64,000 bases of DNA from Pedobacter sp. Bi126 (GCF_918698245.1 NZ_CAKKMS010000003.1:1-64000); one strand, 5' to 3'; numbered from the stretch's first letter, positions 16,876 to 26,467 are shown. Program-made: numbers and translations. Notes: generated from the letters alone by a model not told the origin.

Positions 16876-18282
16876 TTAAATATGTATGGCTCTATTATCA
16901 GTTGCGGCAAGTGCTGCTTCTTTTAAGGCTTCTGTATAGGTTGGGTGGGCATGGCAGGTACGTGCAATATCTTCTGCAGATGCACGGAATTCCATTGCAA
17001 TAACTGCTTCTGCAATCATATCTGCTGCACGTGGGCCAATCATGTGTACACCTAAAACTTCATCAGTAGTGGCATCGGCCAAAACTTTAATGAAACCATC
17101 GGTATCCATACTCGCTTTTGCACGTCCGCTGGCTTTGAAAGGGAATGAACCTGCTTTATATTTAACACCTTTTTCCTTTAACTGCTCCTCGGTTAAACCT
17201 ACAGAAGCAACCTCTGGCCAGGTATAAACTACACCAGGAATTAAGTTATAATTGATATGTGGTTTCTGACCGGCAATTGTTTCGGCAACATAAGTACCTT
17301 CATCTTCTGCTTTGTGAGCCAACATGGCGCCGGTAATTACATCGCCAATAGCATAAACACCTTTAACCGAAGTTTCTAAATGTTCGTTAACCGGAATTTT
17401 TTTACCTCTTTCTTCAACAGTGATACCGATTTTATCTAAACCTAAACCTTCGCTATAAGCCGTACGACCAACAGCAACGATACAATAATCGGCTTCTAAA
17501 GAAATGGATTCGCCCTTAGGGGTATCAGCCGTAACAGTTACCGTTTTACCTTTTGTGGCAGCGCCGGTTACTTTGTGGCCCATGTAAAACTCCATGCCTA
17601 AAGTTTTCTTTAACACACGCTGAAGTTCTTTACCCAAACCAGCATCCATAGTACCGATGATAGATGGTAAAAACTCAACAACAGATACTTTTGTACCTAA
17701 ACGGGCGTATACCGAACCTAACTCTAAACCGATTACACCACCGCCGATTACCACCATCGTTTTTGGCACTTCTTTAATATTTAAAGCTTCGGTTGAAGTT
17801 ATAATGCGTTTTTTATCGATTGGTAAGAACGGTAAAGCTGTTGGTTTAGAACCCGTAGCAATAATTACGTTTTTAGCAGATAGGGTTTCTGTAGAACCAT
17901 CGGCTTTAGTTACCAGAATGGTATTTTTATCAACAAAAGAACCTACACCTTCGAAAGAATCGATTTTATTTTTCTTGAACAAATAAGTGATGCCTGCTGT
18001 ATTTTGGGCAACAACATCGTCTTTACGGGCGATCATTTGTTTCATATCAACCTTTAAATCTTTTAAGTTGATACCGTGGGTAGTGAATGTGTGAGCAGCG
18101 TTGTGAAAATGCTCTGAAGAATCTAACAAAGCCTTAGATGGAATACAACCTACATTTAAGCAAGTGCCTCCAAAAGTTTTATATTTTTCAACAACTGCAG
18201 TTTTTAAACCTAACTGAGCACAACGGATTGCGCCTACATAACCGCCCGGCCCTGAACCGATAACAACGACATCGTATTGCAT
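16876..18282 (-). CDS. lpdA: Dihydrolipoyl dehydrogenase (E3)
   Basis: Flavoprotein that reoxidises dihydrolipoamide in the 2-oxoacid dehydrogenase complexes and glycine cleavage. I chose the ATG at 18280-18282, giving 468 residues, because the family starts MQYDVVVIGSGPGGYVG. The open frame runs 23 codons further upstream, but that extension is unlike the family. Motifs: FAD-binding GSGPGG, redox pair GGTCLNVGCIPSKAL (Cys 41 and 46), NAD-binding VIGGGVIGLELGSV, and the C-terminal HAHPTYTEALKEA with the catalytic His-Glu pair. It is monocistronic here. gcvT, another glycine-cleavage gene, lies 42 kb away. Confidence 0.96.
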   Translation of the reverse strand: MQYDVVVIGSGPGGYVGAIRCAQLGLKTAVVEKYKTFGGTCLNVGCIPSKALLDSSEHFHNAAHTFTTHGINLKDLKVDMKQMIARKDDVVAQNTAGITYLFKKNKIDSFEGVGSFVDKNTILVTKADGSTETLSAKNVIIATGSKPTALPFLPIDKKRIITSTEALNIKEVPKTMVVIGGGVIGLELGSVYARLGTKVSVVEFLPSIIGTMDAGLGKELQRVLKKTLGMEFYMGHKVTGAATKGKTVTVTADTPKGESISLEADYCIVAVGRTAYSEGLGLDKIGITVEERGKKIPVNEHLETSVKGVYAIGDVITGAMLAHKAEDEGTYVAETIAGQKPHINYNLIPGVVYTWPEVASVGLTEEQLKEKGVKYKAGSFPFKASGRAKASMDTDGFIKVLADATTDEVLGVHMIGPRAADMIAEAVIAMEFRASAEDIARTCHAHPTYTEALKEAALAATDNRAIHI

Positions 18283-18594
18283 AATTTTTTGAGAATTTTG
18301 ATTAGCCAAATGTAGGGAAAAAAGGCGGAAAGCTGAAAGTCCATCGTGCAATAGAAATCGGTTTCTTAGTCATTGGTTTATAAGTTATTGGCCTATAGCA
18401 ATAGCTTATGGTTCAATATTGAGGCTCAATAGGATAATTCATAAAAGTTCAAAAGTCCATAGGTTGATGAGCGTATGAAAACATTTTACTTTAAGACTAT
18501 AAAATGTTTTGATCTAACCCAAACAAACCTAATGGACTAATGAACCCCAAATGCCATTATAAATAAACTAATGACGAGTGAATTAATGAACCAA
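18283..18594. other. AT-rich gap with word-like microrepeats
   Basis: No gene, hairpin terminator or conserved motif is apparent. The sequence is made of recurring short words, such as variants of AATGGACTAATGAACC and AATTAATGAACCAA at about 18525-18595. Similar words recur at 21800-21870. It holds the lpdA promoter region by position. Confidence 0.4.
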
Positions 18595-18993
18595 CTACAA
18601 TCCTAACGATGCTGATGCGCTTAAGATTGCACCGCTAGATGTGCCTTCTCTTTTTAATTCTCCATCAACATAAATCTGCGCTTTTAGCGTAGAATTTGCA
18701 TTGGCACCTGTCGCACTTGCGGCAATGTTTATAGAAATGGTTCCTGCTGGCACTGTAATTTCCTGACTTGTCCAGGTAGTTCCGCTAAGGCTTGTTGCCG
18801 TGGTAATCTGCGAATCGTAGCCGTAAACCACAGTGCTAATGTTGCTACCTGCTGATGCTTCGAGTTTAAAAACCACCTTGTGTGAAGATTTTGACGGCGA
18901 CTCGCCTTCATCTTTTTTACACGACATTAAACCTGTAAACAACACTAAGGCAAAAAAAGAAAGTACAAATGTTTTAATTTTGATGTTTTTCAT
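18595..18993 (-). CDS. Small lipoprotein, MmpS-like
   Basis: 132 residues. The signal peptide ends in GLMSC (lipobox Cys about 25), followed by a KKDEGESPSKS linker. The rest is a beta-sandwich-like domain: VVFKLEASAGSNISTVVYGY, then TTWTSQEITVPAG, then KAQIYVDGELKREG. This layout, with paired strands and a late DG-x-x-x-R turn, resembles the MmpS transport-accessory domain that is often assigned to short Bacteroidota lipoproteins. No RND partner is adjacent. The family placement is tentative. Confidence 0.65.
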   Translation of the reverse strand: MKNIKIKTFVLSFFALVLFTGLMSCKKDEGESPSKSSHKVVFKLEASAGSNISTVVYGYDSQITTATSLSGTTWTSQEITVPAGTISINIAASATGANANSTLKAQIYVDGELKREGTSSGAILSASASLGL

Positions 18994-19139
18994 AATTAGA
19001 TTTAAAAAATAGAACTACAAATTAACAAATGAGCACTTTGCCCTGCAATAACCAGATTATACCATTTTTTTCTACCTGATTTCAGGTATATTACTGGTTT
19101 AATTTCTGGTTGATAAATAAAGCGTGCATTTTTAGTTTA

Positions 19140-21155
19140 ATGAGAAATTATATCATCTTTCTGGCGTTACTGATTTTCTATTCGCTGAATAGCCTGGCGC
19201 AGCTGCAAACGGCCGACCAAAAATATACGGATAGCTTAAATCGCATCTTAAGCAGTGGCTCGCGCGATAGTATTAAAGCGGAGGCGGGTTTTAAACTAAC
19301 TGATTTCTGGGTAGATCATGATAGTACCAAAGCAGTAATATATTTGAACAGGGCAAGAACCTGGAGCAAAAAGTATCCTTTGCTTGTGGCCAGATCATAT
19401 TGGTATGAAGCTTTGATCTACCTGGACCGGAATTATACAAAGGCTGAAAAACTACTCATCCACACAGATTCGTTATTGAGCAAGTTTAACACAAAGGGCG
19501 TTTATCGGTTAAGGTCGACGGTGTGGCATAACTATGCCTTAATTCAACAGCATAAAGACGATCTTAAAACAACGCTCGATATACTGATTAACCGCGTTTT
19601 ACCACTTTCTAAAAAAGCTGGAGACAAAGATTTTTTAGGCACCGAATACATCTCAATCGGAACGGTATTTACAAACCTTGGCCAATACGAAAAAGCAACA
19701 CCATACCTGCAACAAGGCCTAAATGCATTAAAAGACACATCTCCTGATAAATATTATCTGCTGGTTAATGCGTACCTCACAACTGCAGGAAACCATTATC
19801 ACCTAAAAAATTATAGCCTCACCAAAAAACACCTCGATCTTGCCAAAACCATACTTGATAAATCAAACCATGTGGCTACAGGCTATCCGATGGCAGTATT
19901 TTGGCTCGACTATTACAAAAGTACAACGCGTTATTTTATTGACACCAAACAACTTTCGCTTGCACTGGTTGATGCGGATAGGGCCATTAAACTGGCCGAA
20001 AAGCTAAATGACAATTATTCTTTGCAGGAAGTAATATTTGAAAAATACAGGATCCTTTTTAAACAGAAAAATATTGTCATGGCTAAAAAAACATTGCTTC
20101 AAATTATCAATCAGCCAGAAATAAATACATTAGCAACAAATAAGCTCAAAATGACCGAAGCGCTTGCAGAAGTAAACTATGCCAATGGTGATATAAAAGA
20201 GGCTTATAATTGGATAAATAAGAGCAAAGTACTGAGTGACAGCCTAAATGAGAGTAAACTAAAAGCAGATATTAATGCACTGGAAATTAAATATAAAAAT
20301 GCAGAGAACCAGAAAAAAATAGCCAGTTTAAATACAGAAAAGAAACAAAATGCATTAATTATTAAGAACAATAAAACAACAAATATTCTATTAATCGCGG
20401 CATCATTCTTTCTTTTAATCAGTGTTATCCTGTTATACTTTTATTTTAGAGGTTATAAAAAACTTGCAGAGCAAAGAACAATAAATTATAAGCAGAAAGT
20501 GGCCGAATTACAACAAAAACAGCAATTGGAAATTAGCAAAGCCATGCTCAATGCCGAAGAAAAAGAAAGAAACAGGGTAGCGCAGGACCTACACGATGGT
20601 TTAGGGGGAATGTTATCAGGTTTAAAAATTAATTTATCCAACTGGGCAAAACACAGGGATATGCAATTGCATGATGTAGAACTACAAAGAATCGTTAATC
20701 AGCTGGATAATTCAGTTACCGAATTAAGGCACATTGCCCGGAATATGATGCCACAAACGTTATTAAAATTCGGATTGGAAACGGCATTAAAAGACCTGGC
20801 AGAATCGGCGATGAGCAAGCATATGCATATCGATTTTCAAGCACTCAATATCTCTAAACATATTGCACTTGAAGAACAGATAATCATTTATAGGGTTGTA
20901 CAGGAAATACTCACCAATACACTAAAACATGCTCAAGCTTCTGAAGTAGTTTTACAGTGCAGTGAAAATAAAAAACGGTTTTATATCACGGTTGAGGATG
21001 ATGGAATTGGTTTTGATACCTCAACCTATAAAAAAGGATTAGGAATAGAAAACATTAAAAATAGGATAGCCTATCTTAAAGGCACTTTCGAAATCGATTC
21101 GCACCCTGGCAATGGTACAACTATAAATATCGAAATTCCAATCAGTTATGAGTAA
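19140..21155 (+). CDS. TPR-containing sensor histidine kinase
   Basis: 671 residues from the ATG at 19140, which opens directly into a signal peptide (MRNYIIFLALLIFYSLNSLA). A TTG 30 bases earlier is less likely. The periplasmic part (about 25-400) consists of tetratricopeptide repeats, such as DKDFLGTEYISIGTVFTNLG. A membrane helix (about 415-437) and a coiled coil follow. The HisKA_3 dimerisation box has ERNRVAQDLHDGLGGMLSGL, with the phospho-His at about 485. The HATPase domain carries an N-box, EILTNTLKHA, and a G-box, EDDGIGFD. It overlaps the response regulator by eight bases, so the two are a cognate pair. The signal is unknown. Confidence 0.94.
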   Translation: MRNYIIFLALLIFYSLNSLAQLQTADQKYTDSLNRILSSGSRDSIKAEAGFKLTDFWVDHDSTKAVIYLNRARTWSKKYPLLVARSYWYEALIYLDRNYTKAEKLLIHTDSLLSKFNTKGVYRLRSTVWHNYALIQQHKDDLKTTLDILINRVLPLSKKAGDKDFLGTEYISIGTVFTNLGQYEKATPYLQQGLNALKDTSPDKYYLLVNAYLTTAGNHYHLKNYSLTKKHLDLAKTILDKSNHVATGYPMAVFWLDYYKSTTRYFIDTKQLSLALVDADRAIKLAEKLNDNYSLQEVIFEKYRILFKQKNIVMAKKTLLQIINQPEINTLATNKLKMTEALAEVNYANGDIKEAYNWINKSKVLSDSLNESKLKADINALEIKYKNAENQKKIASLNTEKKQNALIIKNNKTTNILLIAASFFLLISVILLYFYFRGYKKLAEQRTINYKQKVAELQQKQQLEISKAMLNAEEKERNRVAQDLHDGLGGMLSGLKINLSNWAKHRDMQLHDVELQRIVNQLDNSVTELRHIARNMMPQTLLKFGLETALKDLAESAMSKHMHIDFQALNISKHIALEEQIIIYRVVQEILTNTLKHAQASEVVLQCSENKKRFYITVEDDGIGFDTSTYKKGLGIENIKNRIAYLKGTFEIDSHPGNGTTINIEIPISYE

Positions 21156-21780
21156 CGTCATTAAATTAGCTGTTGTTGATGACCATCCGATCGTCATACA
21201 AGGAATCGTTTCCTTAATCAACAACCTCGAAAATATGCATGTAGTGGGCAGTTTCCAGTCAGGCAGCGCATTAATTTCCTTTTTAAATAACCACGAAATA
21301 GATATTGTACTGCTTGATATTATGTTACCTGATGGTAATGGAATTGAACTATGCGCACAGGTTAAAAAATTATCGCCCAAAACGGTCGTGATTGCCATTA
21401 GCAACCATACCGAAAGAAGCATAATTATGCAGATTTTGCAAAATGGGGCGAGTGGTTACATTTTAAAAAATGCCTCAGTAGAGGAATTAAAAAACGGCAT
21501 TGAAACTGCACTTAGAGGAGAATTGGCCTTTAGCAGAGAAGTTATAGAAATTATTGCCAAGCCTTCAGTAAATGATTTAAAACGGCGGCCAAAATTTACC
21601 AAGCGCGAAAAACAGATCCTTCAGTTAATTGCACAGGGAAAAACGACCGCAGGCATAGCCGATGAACTTTTTCTAAGTCCGCTAACAGTAGAAACGCACC
21701 GCCGTAATATGATGCAGAAACTAGATGTTAAAAATTCTATCGAATTGATCAATATCGCTACCGAACAGTTGCTAATTTAA
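21148..21780 (+). CDS. Response regulator, NarL/LuxR type
   Basis: 210 residues. The receiver domain (1-120) has acidic residues Asp11-Asp12, the phospho-acceptor Asp57 in VLLDIMLPDGNG, and a conserved Lys in YILKNAS. The C-terminal LuxR-type helix-turn-helix (about 148-205) reads FTKREKQILQLIAQGKTTAG, then ADELFLSPLTVETHRRNMM. It is translated from an ATG inside the end of the kinase gene, which points to tight coupling and a shared pathway. Targets are unknown. Confidence 0.95.
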   Translation: MSNVIKLAVVDDHPIVIQGIVSLINNLENMHVVGSFQSGSALISFLNNHEIDIVLLDIMLPDGNGIELCAQVKKLSPKTVVIAISNHTERSIIMQILQNGASGYILKNASVEELKNGIETALRGELAFSREVIEIIAKPSVNDLKRRPKFTKREKQILQLIAQGKTTAGIADELFLSPLTVETHRRNMMQKLDVKNSIELINIATEQLLI

Positions 21781-21878
21781 TTTGGAACTGGAGTTTGGGG
21801 CTTGGAGTAGATTACGCTGTTAACAATCAACGCTTAACAATGAGCCATAAAAATTGACCAATGAATTAATGCCCCTTC
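21781..21878. other. Short gap with word-like microrepeats
   Basis: The bases TGGAACTGGAGTTTGGGG and the later AACAATCAACGCTTAACAATG resemble the low-complexity words at 45302-45368, 52070-52110 and 55561-55600. Confidence 0.35.
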
Positions 21879-22235
21879 TTAAACCCCCTGTCCGAAGGTA
21901 AGTAAATTATTATCCGGATCAAGCATCGCGAATTCTTTCTGCCCCCATGGTTTTGTTTGTAAGCTTCCATTGGGATGAATGCCTTGTTTAGTTTCGAGCA
22001 TAGATTTGTACAGCCCATCAATATCGTTTGTACGGATATAAACCTGGCCGTAGTTTTCTTTCGGATCTAGTGTTTCGAACAGAAAAAAGTGAATCTGAAC
22101 CTGGTCTTTTTGTACCATCAGGTAATCTTTAAAATCGGCACTTCCAATGTCTTTAAAGCCTAATTTATTTACATAAAAATCTCTGGTGATTGCTTTATCA
22201 CGCATGGGAAGTTTTGGATTAATATCTGTTAGCAT
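21879..22235 (-). CDS. VOC family protein (glyoxalase/bleomycin resistance fold)
   Basis: 118 residues, one vicinal-oxygen-chelate module pair. Motifs are LPMRDKAITRDFYVNKLGFK near the N-terminus, the central VQIHFFLFETLDPKENYGQV and the C-terminal KEFAMLDPDNNLLTFGQG, with a metal-binding Glu/His pattern (His in VQIHFF, Glu in KEFAM). It resembles the bleomycin-binding subgroup, but the substrate cannot be determined. It is 62 bases downstream of the Crp-like regulator on the same strand. Confidence 0.85.
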   Translation of the reverse strand: MLTDINPKLPMRDKAITRDFYVNKLGFKDIGSADFKDYLMVQKDQVQIHFFLFETLDPKENYGQVYIRTNDIDGLYKSMLETKQGIHPNGSLQTKPWGQKEFAMLDPDNNLLTFGQGV

Positions 22236-22297
22236 ATTTTTTTATTTCAAAAATCGGTATTTTTCCGAAAAGCTGCGCTTGATCCAGATCAGGAAAT

Positions 22298-22849
22298 TCA
22301 TTGATTTGCCCTTACCCTACTCAATGTTTCAGGGGCAATTTTAAGGTATGAAGCAATCATTTTGACCGGAAAAACCTGTACAATGAGCGGTTTGGCATTT
22401 TTAATATAATTATATTTTTCAACTGGGTTTAACGAACGATCAAATAAATATGTCCTGTTATTGGGCTGGTCAAAAATTCTACCTAGGCTTAAAAAGGACT
22501 GTGATTTGGCAATTAACTGATGTAAATTAGTTAAACTAAGCTCCAGCACTTCAGATTTCTCAAAGGCCTTGATCGTTGTATCGGAAGGTTTTTGCGCTAT
22601 CAGACTTGAATGATTGTACATCCACTCTTTTGGTAAATGCAGATCAATAATTGTTTCCGCGGTATCGTTAGAATGAAATTGAAAAAAAGATCCCGATAAA
22701 ATGAAATAAACAGATTGACAAATTTCGCCAAGATGCAAGAGCACGTCGTTTTTACGGAACGACTTTCTGACACTATATTCTTCAAAAAGAAGCAGGTCGT
22801 GAGATGAAAAAGATCCGACACTAGCTAAAATTTCCTGGGCTGACATCAT
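22298..22849 (-). CDS. Crp/Fnr family transcriptional regulator
   Basis: 183 residues. The N-terminal cyclic-nucleotide-binding barrel is recognised by FRKNDVLLHLGEICQSVYFI, then LSGSFFQF. The usual Arg of the phosphate-binding cassette is not evident, so cAMP binding is doubtful. The C-terminal HTH is VFPVKMIASYLKIAPETLSR. This short form is common in Bacteroidota next to small metabolic enzymes or membrane proteins. Its neighbours are a VOC protein and a DUF2306 membrane protein. Confidence 0.88.
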   Translation of the reverse strand: MMSAQEILASVGSFSSHDLLLFEEYSVRKSFRKNDVLLHLGEICQSVYFILSGSFFQFHSNDTAETIIDLHLPKEWMYNHSSLIAQKPSDTTIKAFEKSEVLELSLTNLHQLIAKSQSFLSLGRIFDQPNNRTYLFDRSLNPVEKYNYIKNAKPLIVQVFPVKMIASYLKIAPETLSRVRANQ

Positions 22850-22887
22850 AAACTAAATTATTGCAGAGGATGGAGCGTCAAAATAAC

Positions 22888-23496
22888 TTATTGATTAGCG
22901 GTTCTTCTGGTGATTAAATAGGCAACAATCAGATTAGGAATCCAGCATAACCAGGCAACAACCAGGTAGGCTTTTGAAAAATCGCCATAAACCATTGTCA
23001 AAAGTGGTAGCCAAATCCTCAATGTCACAGCAGCAAAACAAGCTGCATAACTATAAACCATCATTTTTTGATGTTTTTCAATTTCTGCGCTTTTGATGTG
23101 TAAATAAGCCTTTAAAGTAGTGTAAAGCCAAACGATGCCTAAACAAATAAATCCAGCTGAAGAAACCCATCCTCCTGTTGCAAAAAAGCCAATATAAATA
23201 CCCGCTAGTGCGCTAAGCAGTACAGCGACCACATAAACTTTACCCAGTTTTCGGTGAAGTGCCATACGCCTATTTCTCATTTTCGGACTAAATTGTGTCC
23301 AACCGATAAATAAAGCGATTCCTCCGAAAATGATATGCATATAAAAACCAATGTTCCAGAAAGTATTGGTCAACAAGTCAACCGACTTTGAATTTAACAA
23401 CCCAAATTTCCTATCCATCAAAAAGTAAATCGCTGGGTAGAGTCCAATCAGCAATGCGAAGGTTGCAAATAAAATCCATAATCCTTTTTTTACCAT
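22888..23496 (-). CDS. DUF2306 family membrane protein
   Basis: 202 residues with about six hydrophobic helices. Features typical of DUF2306 are HIIFGGIALFIGWTQF with its buried His, RMALHRKLGKVYV, and a late His in AYLHIKSAEIEKHQKMMVYS. The family function is unknown: the buried His residues and the fold recall haem- or quinone-binding membrane proteins. It lies 38 bases upstream of the Crp-like gene and may be co-transcribed with it. Confidence 0.82.
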   Translation of the reverse strand: MVKKGLWILFATFALLIGLYPAIYFLMDRKFGLLNSKSVDLLTNTFWNIGFYMHIIFGGIALFIGWTQFSPKMRNRRMALHRKLGKVYVVAVLLSALAGIYIGFFATGGWVSSAGFICLGIVWLYTTLKAYLHIKSAEIEKHQKMMVYSYAACFAAVTLRIWLPLLTMVYGDFSKAYLVVAWLCWIPNLIVAYLITRRTANQ

Positions 23497-23540
23497 ACAA
23501 CGTTCTATTGCTTTATACTAAGCTAGTTAATTTTCAAGAA

Positions 23541-24206
23541 CTAAATCAATTCCTTTTGCAGCATAAACTCTTTGGCATTCGCAAAGCTGAGGAACAATTC
23601 GTCAGCTATTTTTAGTTTTTGATGTGCCCGTACATTGCTCTGAATGGCGTAACAGGTTATGCCCGCAGCCAGAGCAGATTTAACCCCATTTAAAGTATCT
23701 TCAAAAACAAGGCACTCATCTTTTTCAAAACCCAATCGCGCTACACAAAGATTATAACTTTCGGGATCAGGCTTAGATTTACTTACATCTGTTCTGGTAA
23801 TAAATAAACTGAAATACTTAGCCAGACCATTACGCTCAAAAACGGCTTCAACATCAATTTTCGGACTAGCCGTAACCACAGCCAGGGTAAGTCCTTTTTC
23901 GTAGGCAAACTTGATAAATTCTAATGCAAAGGGCATTAACTGAATATCTGTTGTTCTAAAACCATCAAAAGTTATCTTTTCTCTTCTGTTAATGAAGCCT
24001 TCTAACTCTTCTTCAATTTTATACCTGTCTATTATAGTCTTTGCATTTTTGGGCAAGGGTATTCCAGCGTAATTTGTTAACCAATCCTTAAAATCCAGCG
24101 CAACTTCGTATTCACACAAAAACTTATTCCAACAATCGAAATGAAACTTCTCAGAATCAATTAATGTACCATCTAAATCGAATAGTATTGCTTTTATTTT
24201 ACTCAT
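23541..24206 (-). CDS. HAD family hydrolase, beta-phosphoglucomutase-like
   Basis: 221 residues, subfamily IA. Motif I is ILFDLDGTLIDSEKFH with the nucleophile Asp10 and acid/base Asp12. Motif II is VVTAS (Thr/Ser), motif III is the Lys of KSKPDPESY, and motif IV is VFEDTLNGVKSA. The C1 cap lies at about 20-80. Members act on sugar phosphates, as phosphatases or as mutases. The substrate here cannot be assigned. It is spaced 44 bases from the DUF2306 gene. Confidence 0.92.
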   Translation of the reverse strand: MSKIKAILFDLDGTLIDSEKFHFDCWNKFLCEYEVALDFKDWLTNYAGIPLPKNAKTIIDRYKIEEELEGFINRREKITFDGFRTTDIQLMPFALEFIKFAYEKGLTLAVVTASPKIDVEAVFERNGLAKYFSLFITRTDVSKSKPDPESYNLCVARLGFEKDECLVFEDTLNGVKSALAAGITCYAIQSNVRAHQKLKIADELFLSFANAKEFMLQKELI

Positions 24207-24231
24207 TATAAATTTTTAACAGGAATGATGA

Positions 24232-25392
24232 TTATGGAATGATCTCAAATAAGAAAAATTGCTGTGCCTGAGATTTACCGAAATTATTATCAACACAAAA
24301 AATTAATGATTGGTGTCCATTTGGTAATTTTGGTCCAAATGTTACACCTTCAAAATTATCGATGTGTCGCTTTAAGGAATCAAAATCAAAAAGCAATTTT
24401 TTGGTTAATGGCCGAGGAGGATTTTGCACAAAAGAGTTATTTTCGATTTCATTTTCAGCACTCCGTAAATCAACCAGGTAAAGTTTTAAAAAGGTATGAT
24501 CATCGTGGCCTTTTGCCCAGGCTCTTTCCATTACCAAAAGCGTATGATTATTAATGGCTAGTATTTCAGAAATTCCATTTACATTCCAATCGTTTTCAAC
24601 GGTAGGTTTAACCGGCATTGCACCCAGATTATAAGCATATTGGGTAATATTCTTTTTAGTAGCTACATCAAATTTTAAAATCCGCGTTAAGGCTTTATCA
24701 TATTCAAAAGCAGCCTGAGGTCCATCCTGATAAAGTGGTTCTTCTAAACTGGCATACAATGTTTTGTACTGATCGGCATAAGTTAAACCTTCAAATAAAG
24801 CATTTTTGCGAGGCCCACTTTCGGTCTTTGTAAAATGAAAGCCTTTAGGCATTGGAATGGTGTCCAGAAACTTTCCATCTGTAGAAATAAAGGTTAAGCT
24901 CGGCTGAACTATCGTCGTATCCCCATCTTTAAACAACCTTTCTCCCTCACTGCTCCAAATCCATTGTTGGGTTAAGGGGTTATAACGAACCGATTCGCCA
25001 TCAGGTTTTACCCTTTTATCAGTTCCGTATTTAGGGTATGGTTTTCCGTTTTCCTGTAAGATATAAGTAACACCAGTTACCCGAACGGTATCGATCTTAT
25101 TTTCTTTGATATCAATCTTTGCGGTATAAATCCTCGCCGGACTATGTTGTGATGGATCATCACTGATCATGTAATACTGGTTTTGCTTTACATCGTAATC
25201 AATCCCCGACAAACCACCAACAACTGTATTTTGGAAAATTGGATTTAAGGGCATAATGTATTCATCCAAAAACTTTACAGACGAAATACTGGTTTCATTT
25301 TGCTTAACCGCAGCATACTTAGTTGTAGAACAAGATGAGAGCACAATGGCAAGAACCGAATAAACAAAGAAGAACTGCGATACAGGTTTCAA
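24232..25392 (-). CDS. Phytase-like esterase domain lipoprotein
   Basis: 386 residues. The signal peptide ends in AIVLSSC (lipobox Cys about 21). The rest is the beta-propeller domain known as esterase-like activity of phytase. Its typical blocks are GGLSGIDYDVKQNQYYMISD near the N-terminus, PDGESVRY and WSSEGERLF in the middle, and NNHTLLVMERAWAKGHDDHT and DNFEGVTFGPKLPNG in the last third. Such proteins are cell-surface phosphatases or esterases, often in phosphate or phytate acquisition. Substrate is not shown by sequence. Confidence 0.86.
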   Translation of the reverse strand: MKPVSQFFFVYSVLAIVLSSCSTTKYAAVKQNETSISSVKFLDEYIMPLNPIFQNTVVGGLSGIDYDVKQNQYYMISDDPSQHSPARIYTAKIDIKENKIDTVRVTGVTYILQENGKPYPKYGTDKRVKPDGESVRYNPLTQQWIWSSEGERLFKDGDTTIVQPSLTFISTDGKFLDTIPMPKGFHFTKTESGPRKNALFEGLTYADQYKTLYASLEEPLYQDGPQAAFEYDKALTRILKFDVATKKNITQYAYNLGAMPVKPTVENDWNVNGISEILAINNHTLLVMERAWAKGHDDHTFLKLYLVDLRSAENEIENNSFVQNPPRPLTKKLLFDFDSLKRHIDNFEGVTFGPKLPNGHQSLIFCVDNNFGKSQAQQFFLFEIIP

Positions 25393-25486
25393 ATCGAAAT
25401 GTTTAGGCCGTAAAAATATGGATTTTTTGCTGCAAAAAGTCTATCTTAAGAGATTGAGAATATTAAGAAAGCTACTTTTTCCGGTG

Positions 25487-25616
25487 GTGTCAGATGTTAT
25501 CATCTGACACTATCCATTTAATTTCTTTCGGATATAAAACAAAAACAGTCGGATGGTAACATCCAACTGCACATTTACTGGAATTATAAGTGGTGTCAGA
25601 TGTTACCATCTGACAC
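25487..25616. repeat. Three spaced TCAGATG palindromes
   Basis: GTGTCAGATG-TTAT-CATCTGACAC occupies 25487-25510, and the same palindrome with loop TTAC occupies 25593-25616. A weaker, related one (CAG..GGATG / CATCC..CTG) lies between them at 25546-25569. The order strong-weak-strong with spacers of about 24-36 bases resembles a REP-type cluster. It lies between the ends or promoters of two minus-strand genes. Confidence 0.75.
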
Positions 25617-25630
25617 TGATAAAACTCAGA

Positions 25631-26467
25631 TTAAAATAACTTACCAATTACACGGTAAGTAATATTTGTTCCATCTACTATTTCTTCATAATAAACATCA
25701 TCAGGCGAAACAAAATACTTTTCGTTTTTAATGGTTACTTCTCTGCATCCTTCTGGTAGTTGATTAATTATATCGCCTATATTATGCGTATCAACCGGAC
25801 CATCCGTTGTGTTTAAAATACCGTCTTTTCCAGCAACCACATATACAGTTTTACCATCAGCATTTTCTTTTTGGGTATAATAAACGCCTTTGTATTCGTA
25901 ATAATCAACACCATTAATGGTAACCAGATTAGCATCCGATGGTAAATTCGGCACCTCAGCACCAACTGGTGGGGTTACCACTTCGTATTGACTGTTGTTT
26001 TGTTGATAGAACAATCCGCCAGAATAATAGAACTGGTTGGCGCCATAATAAAACGGATAATAGCCATAAGGCAATACGCCAATCCTAAAACCTAAAAATG
26101 GCCTGTAAAAATTGTAATAGCTATAATACGGTCTGTAATAAGGCCTTCCATAACCCGGGCGATAACCATAACCTGGCCTACCATATGCTGAACCTGGGCG
26201 ATAACCTGGTCTGTTATAACTGTAATTAGGTCTTGGTGGACGACCGCCATTACTCGGTGCATAACTACCTCTACTTGGCGCATGCATAGATGGTTGTCTG
26301 GAAATAGAACCACCGCCTCTTGATGGGCTTATCGAAGCAGATCTACCACCTCCGGAAGAACCTCCACTCCTACTTGGCCGCTGTGCAGAAACGCTCTCAA
26401 TACTTAAGGTTGCAATCATCGCTGCTGCAGCGAAAACAACCAATCCTTTATTTAATAACCTGTTCAT
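25631..26467 (-). CDS. DUF6515 family exported protein
   Basis: 278 residues with a signal peptide ending about residue 28 (SIESVSAQ). A Ser/Gly/Arg/Pro-rich, low-complexity region follows (30-70), then a Tyr/Pro/Gly-rich stretch with repeated PGYRPG, GRPGY and YYRPYYSYY words (80-125). The C-terminal half contains pairs such as INGVDYYEYKGVYYTQ and VTIKNEKYFVSPDDVYYEE, the DUF6515 beta repeats. The Tyr-rich section suggests a surface- or matrix-associated structural protein. It is divergent from the CocE-like operon start. Confidence 0.83.
   Translation of the reverse strand: MNRLLNKGLVVFAAAAMIATLSIESVSAQRPSRSGGSSGGGRSASISPSRGGGSISRQPSMHAPSRGSYAPSNGGRPPRPNYSYNRPGYRPGSAYGRPGYGYRPGYGRPYYRPYYSYYNFYRPFLGFRIGVLPYGYYPFYYGANQFYYSGGLFYQQNNSQYEVVTPPVGAEVPNLPSDANLVTINGVDYYEYKGVYYTQKENADGKTVYVVAGKDGILNTTDGPVDTHNIGDIINQLPEGCREVTIKNEKYFVSPDDVYYEEIVDGTNITYRVIGKLF

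Noticed and set aside
18283..18351. N-terminal extension of lpdA by 23 codons
   Set aside because: Dihydrolipoyl dehydrogenases start at MQYDVVVIGSG. The extension has no signal or conserved sequence.
24264..24554. Plus-strand frame of 96 codons opposite the phytase-like gene
   Set aside because: It is antisense to a clear family member and has no RBS or family hit.
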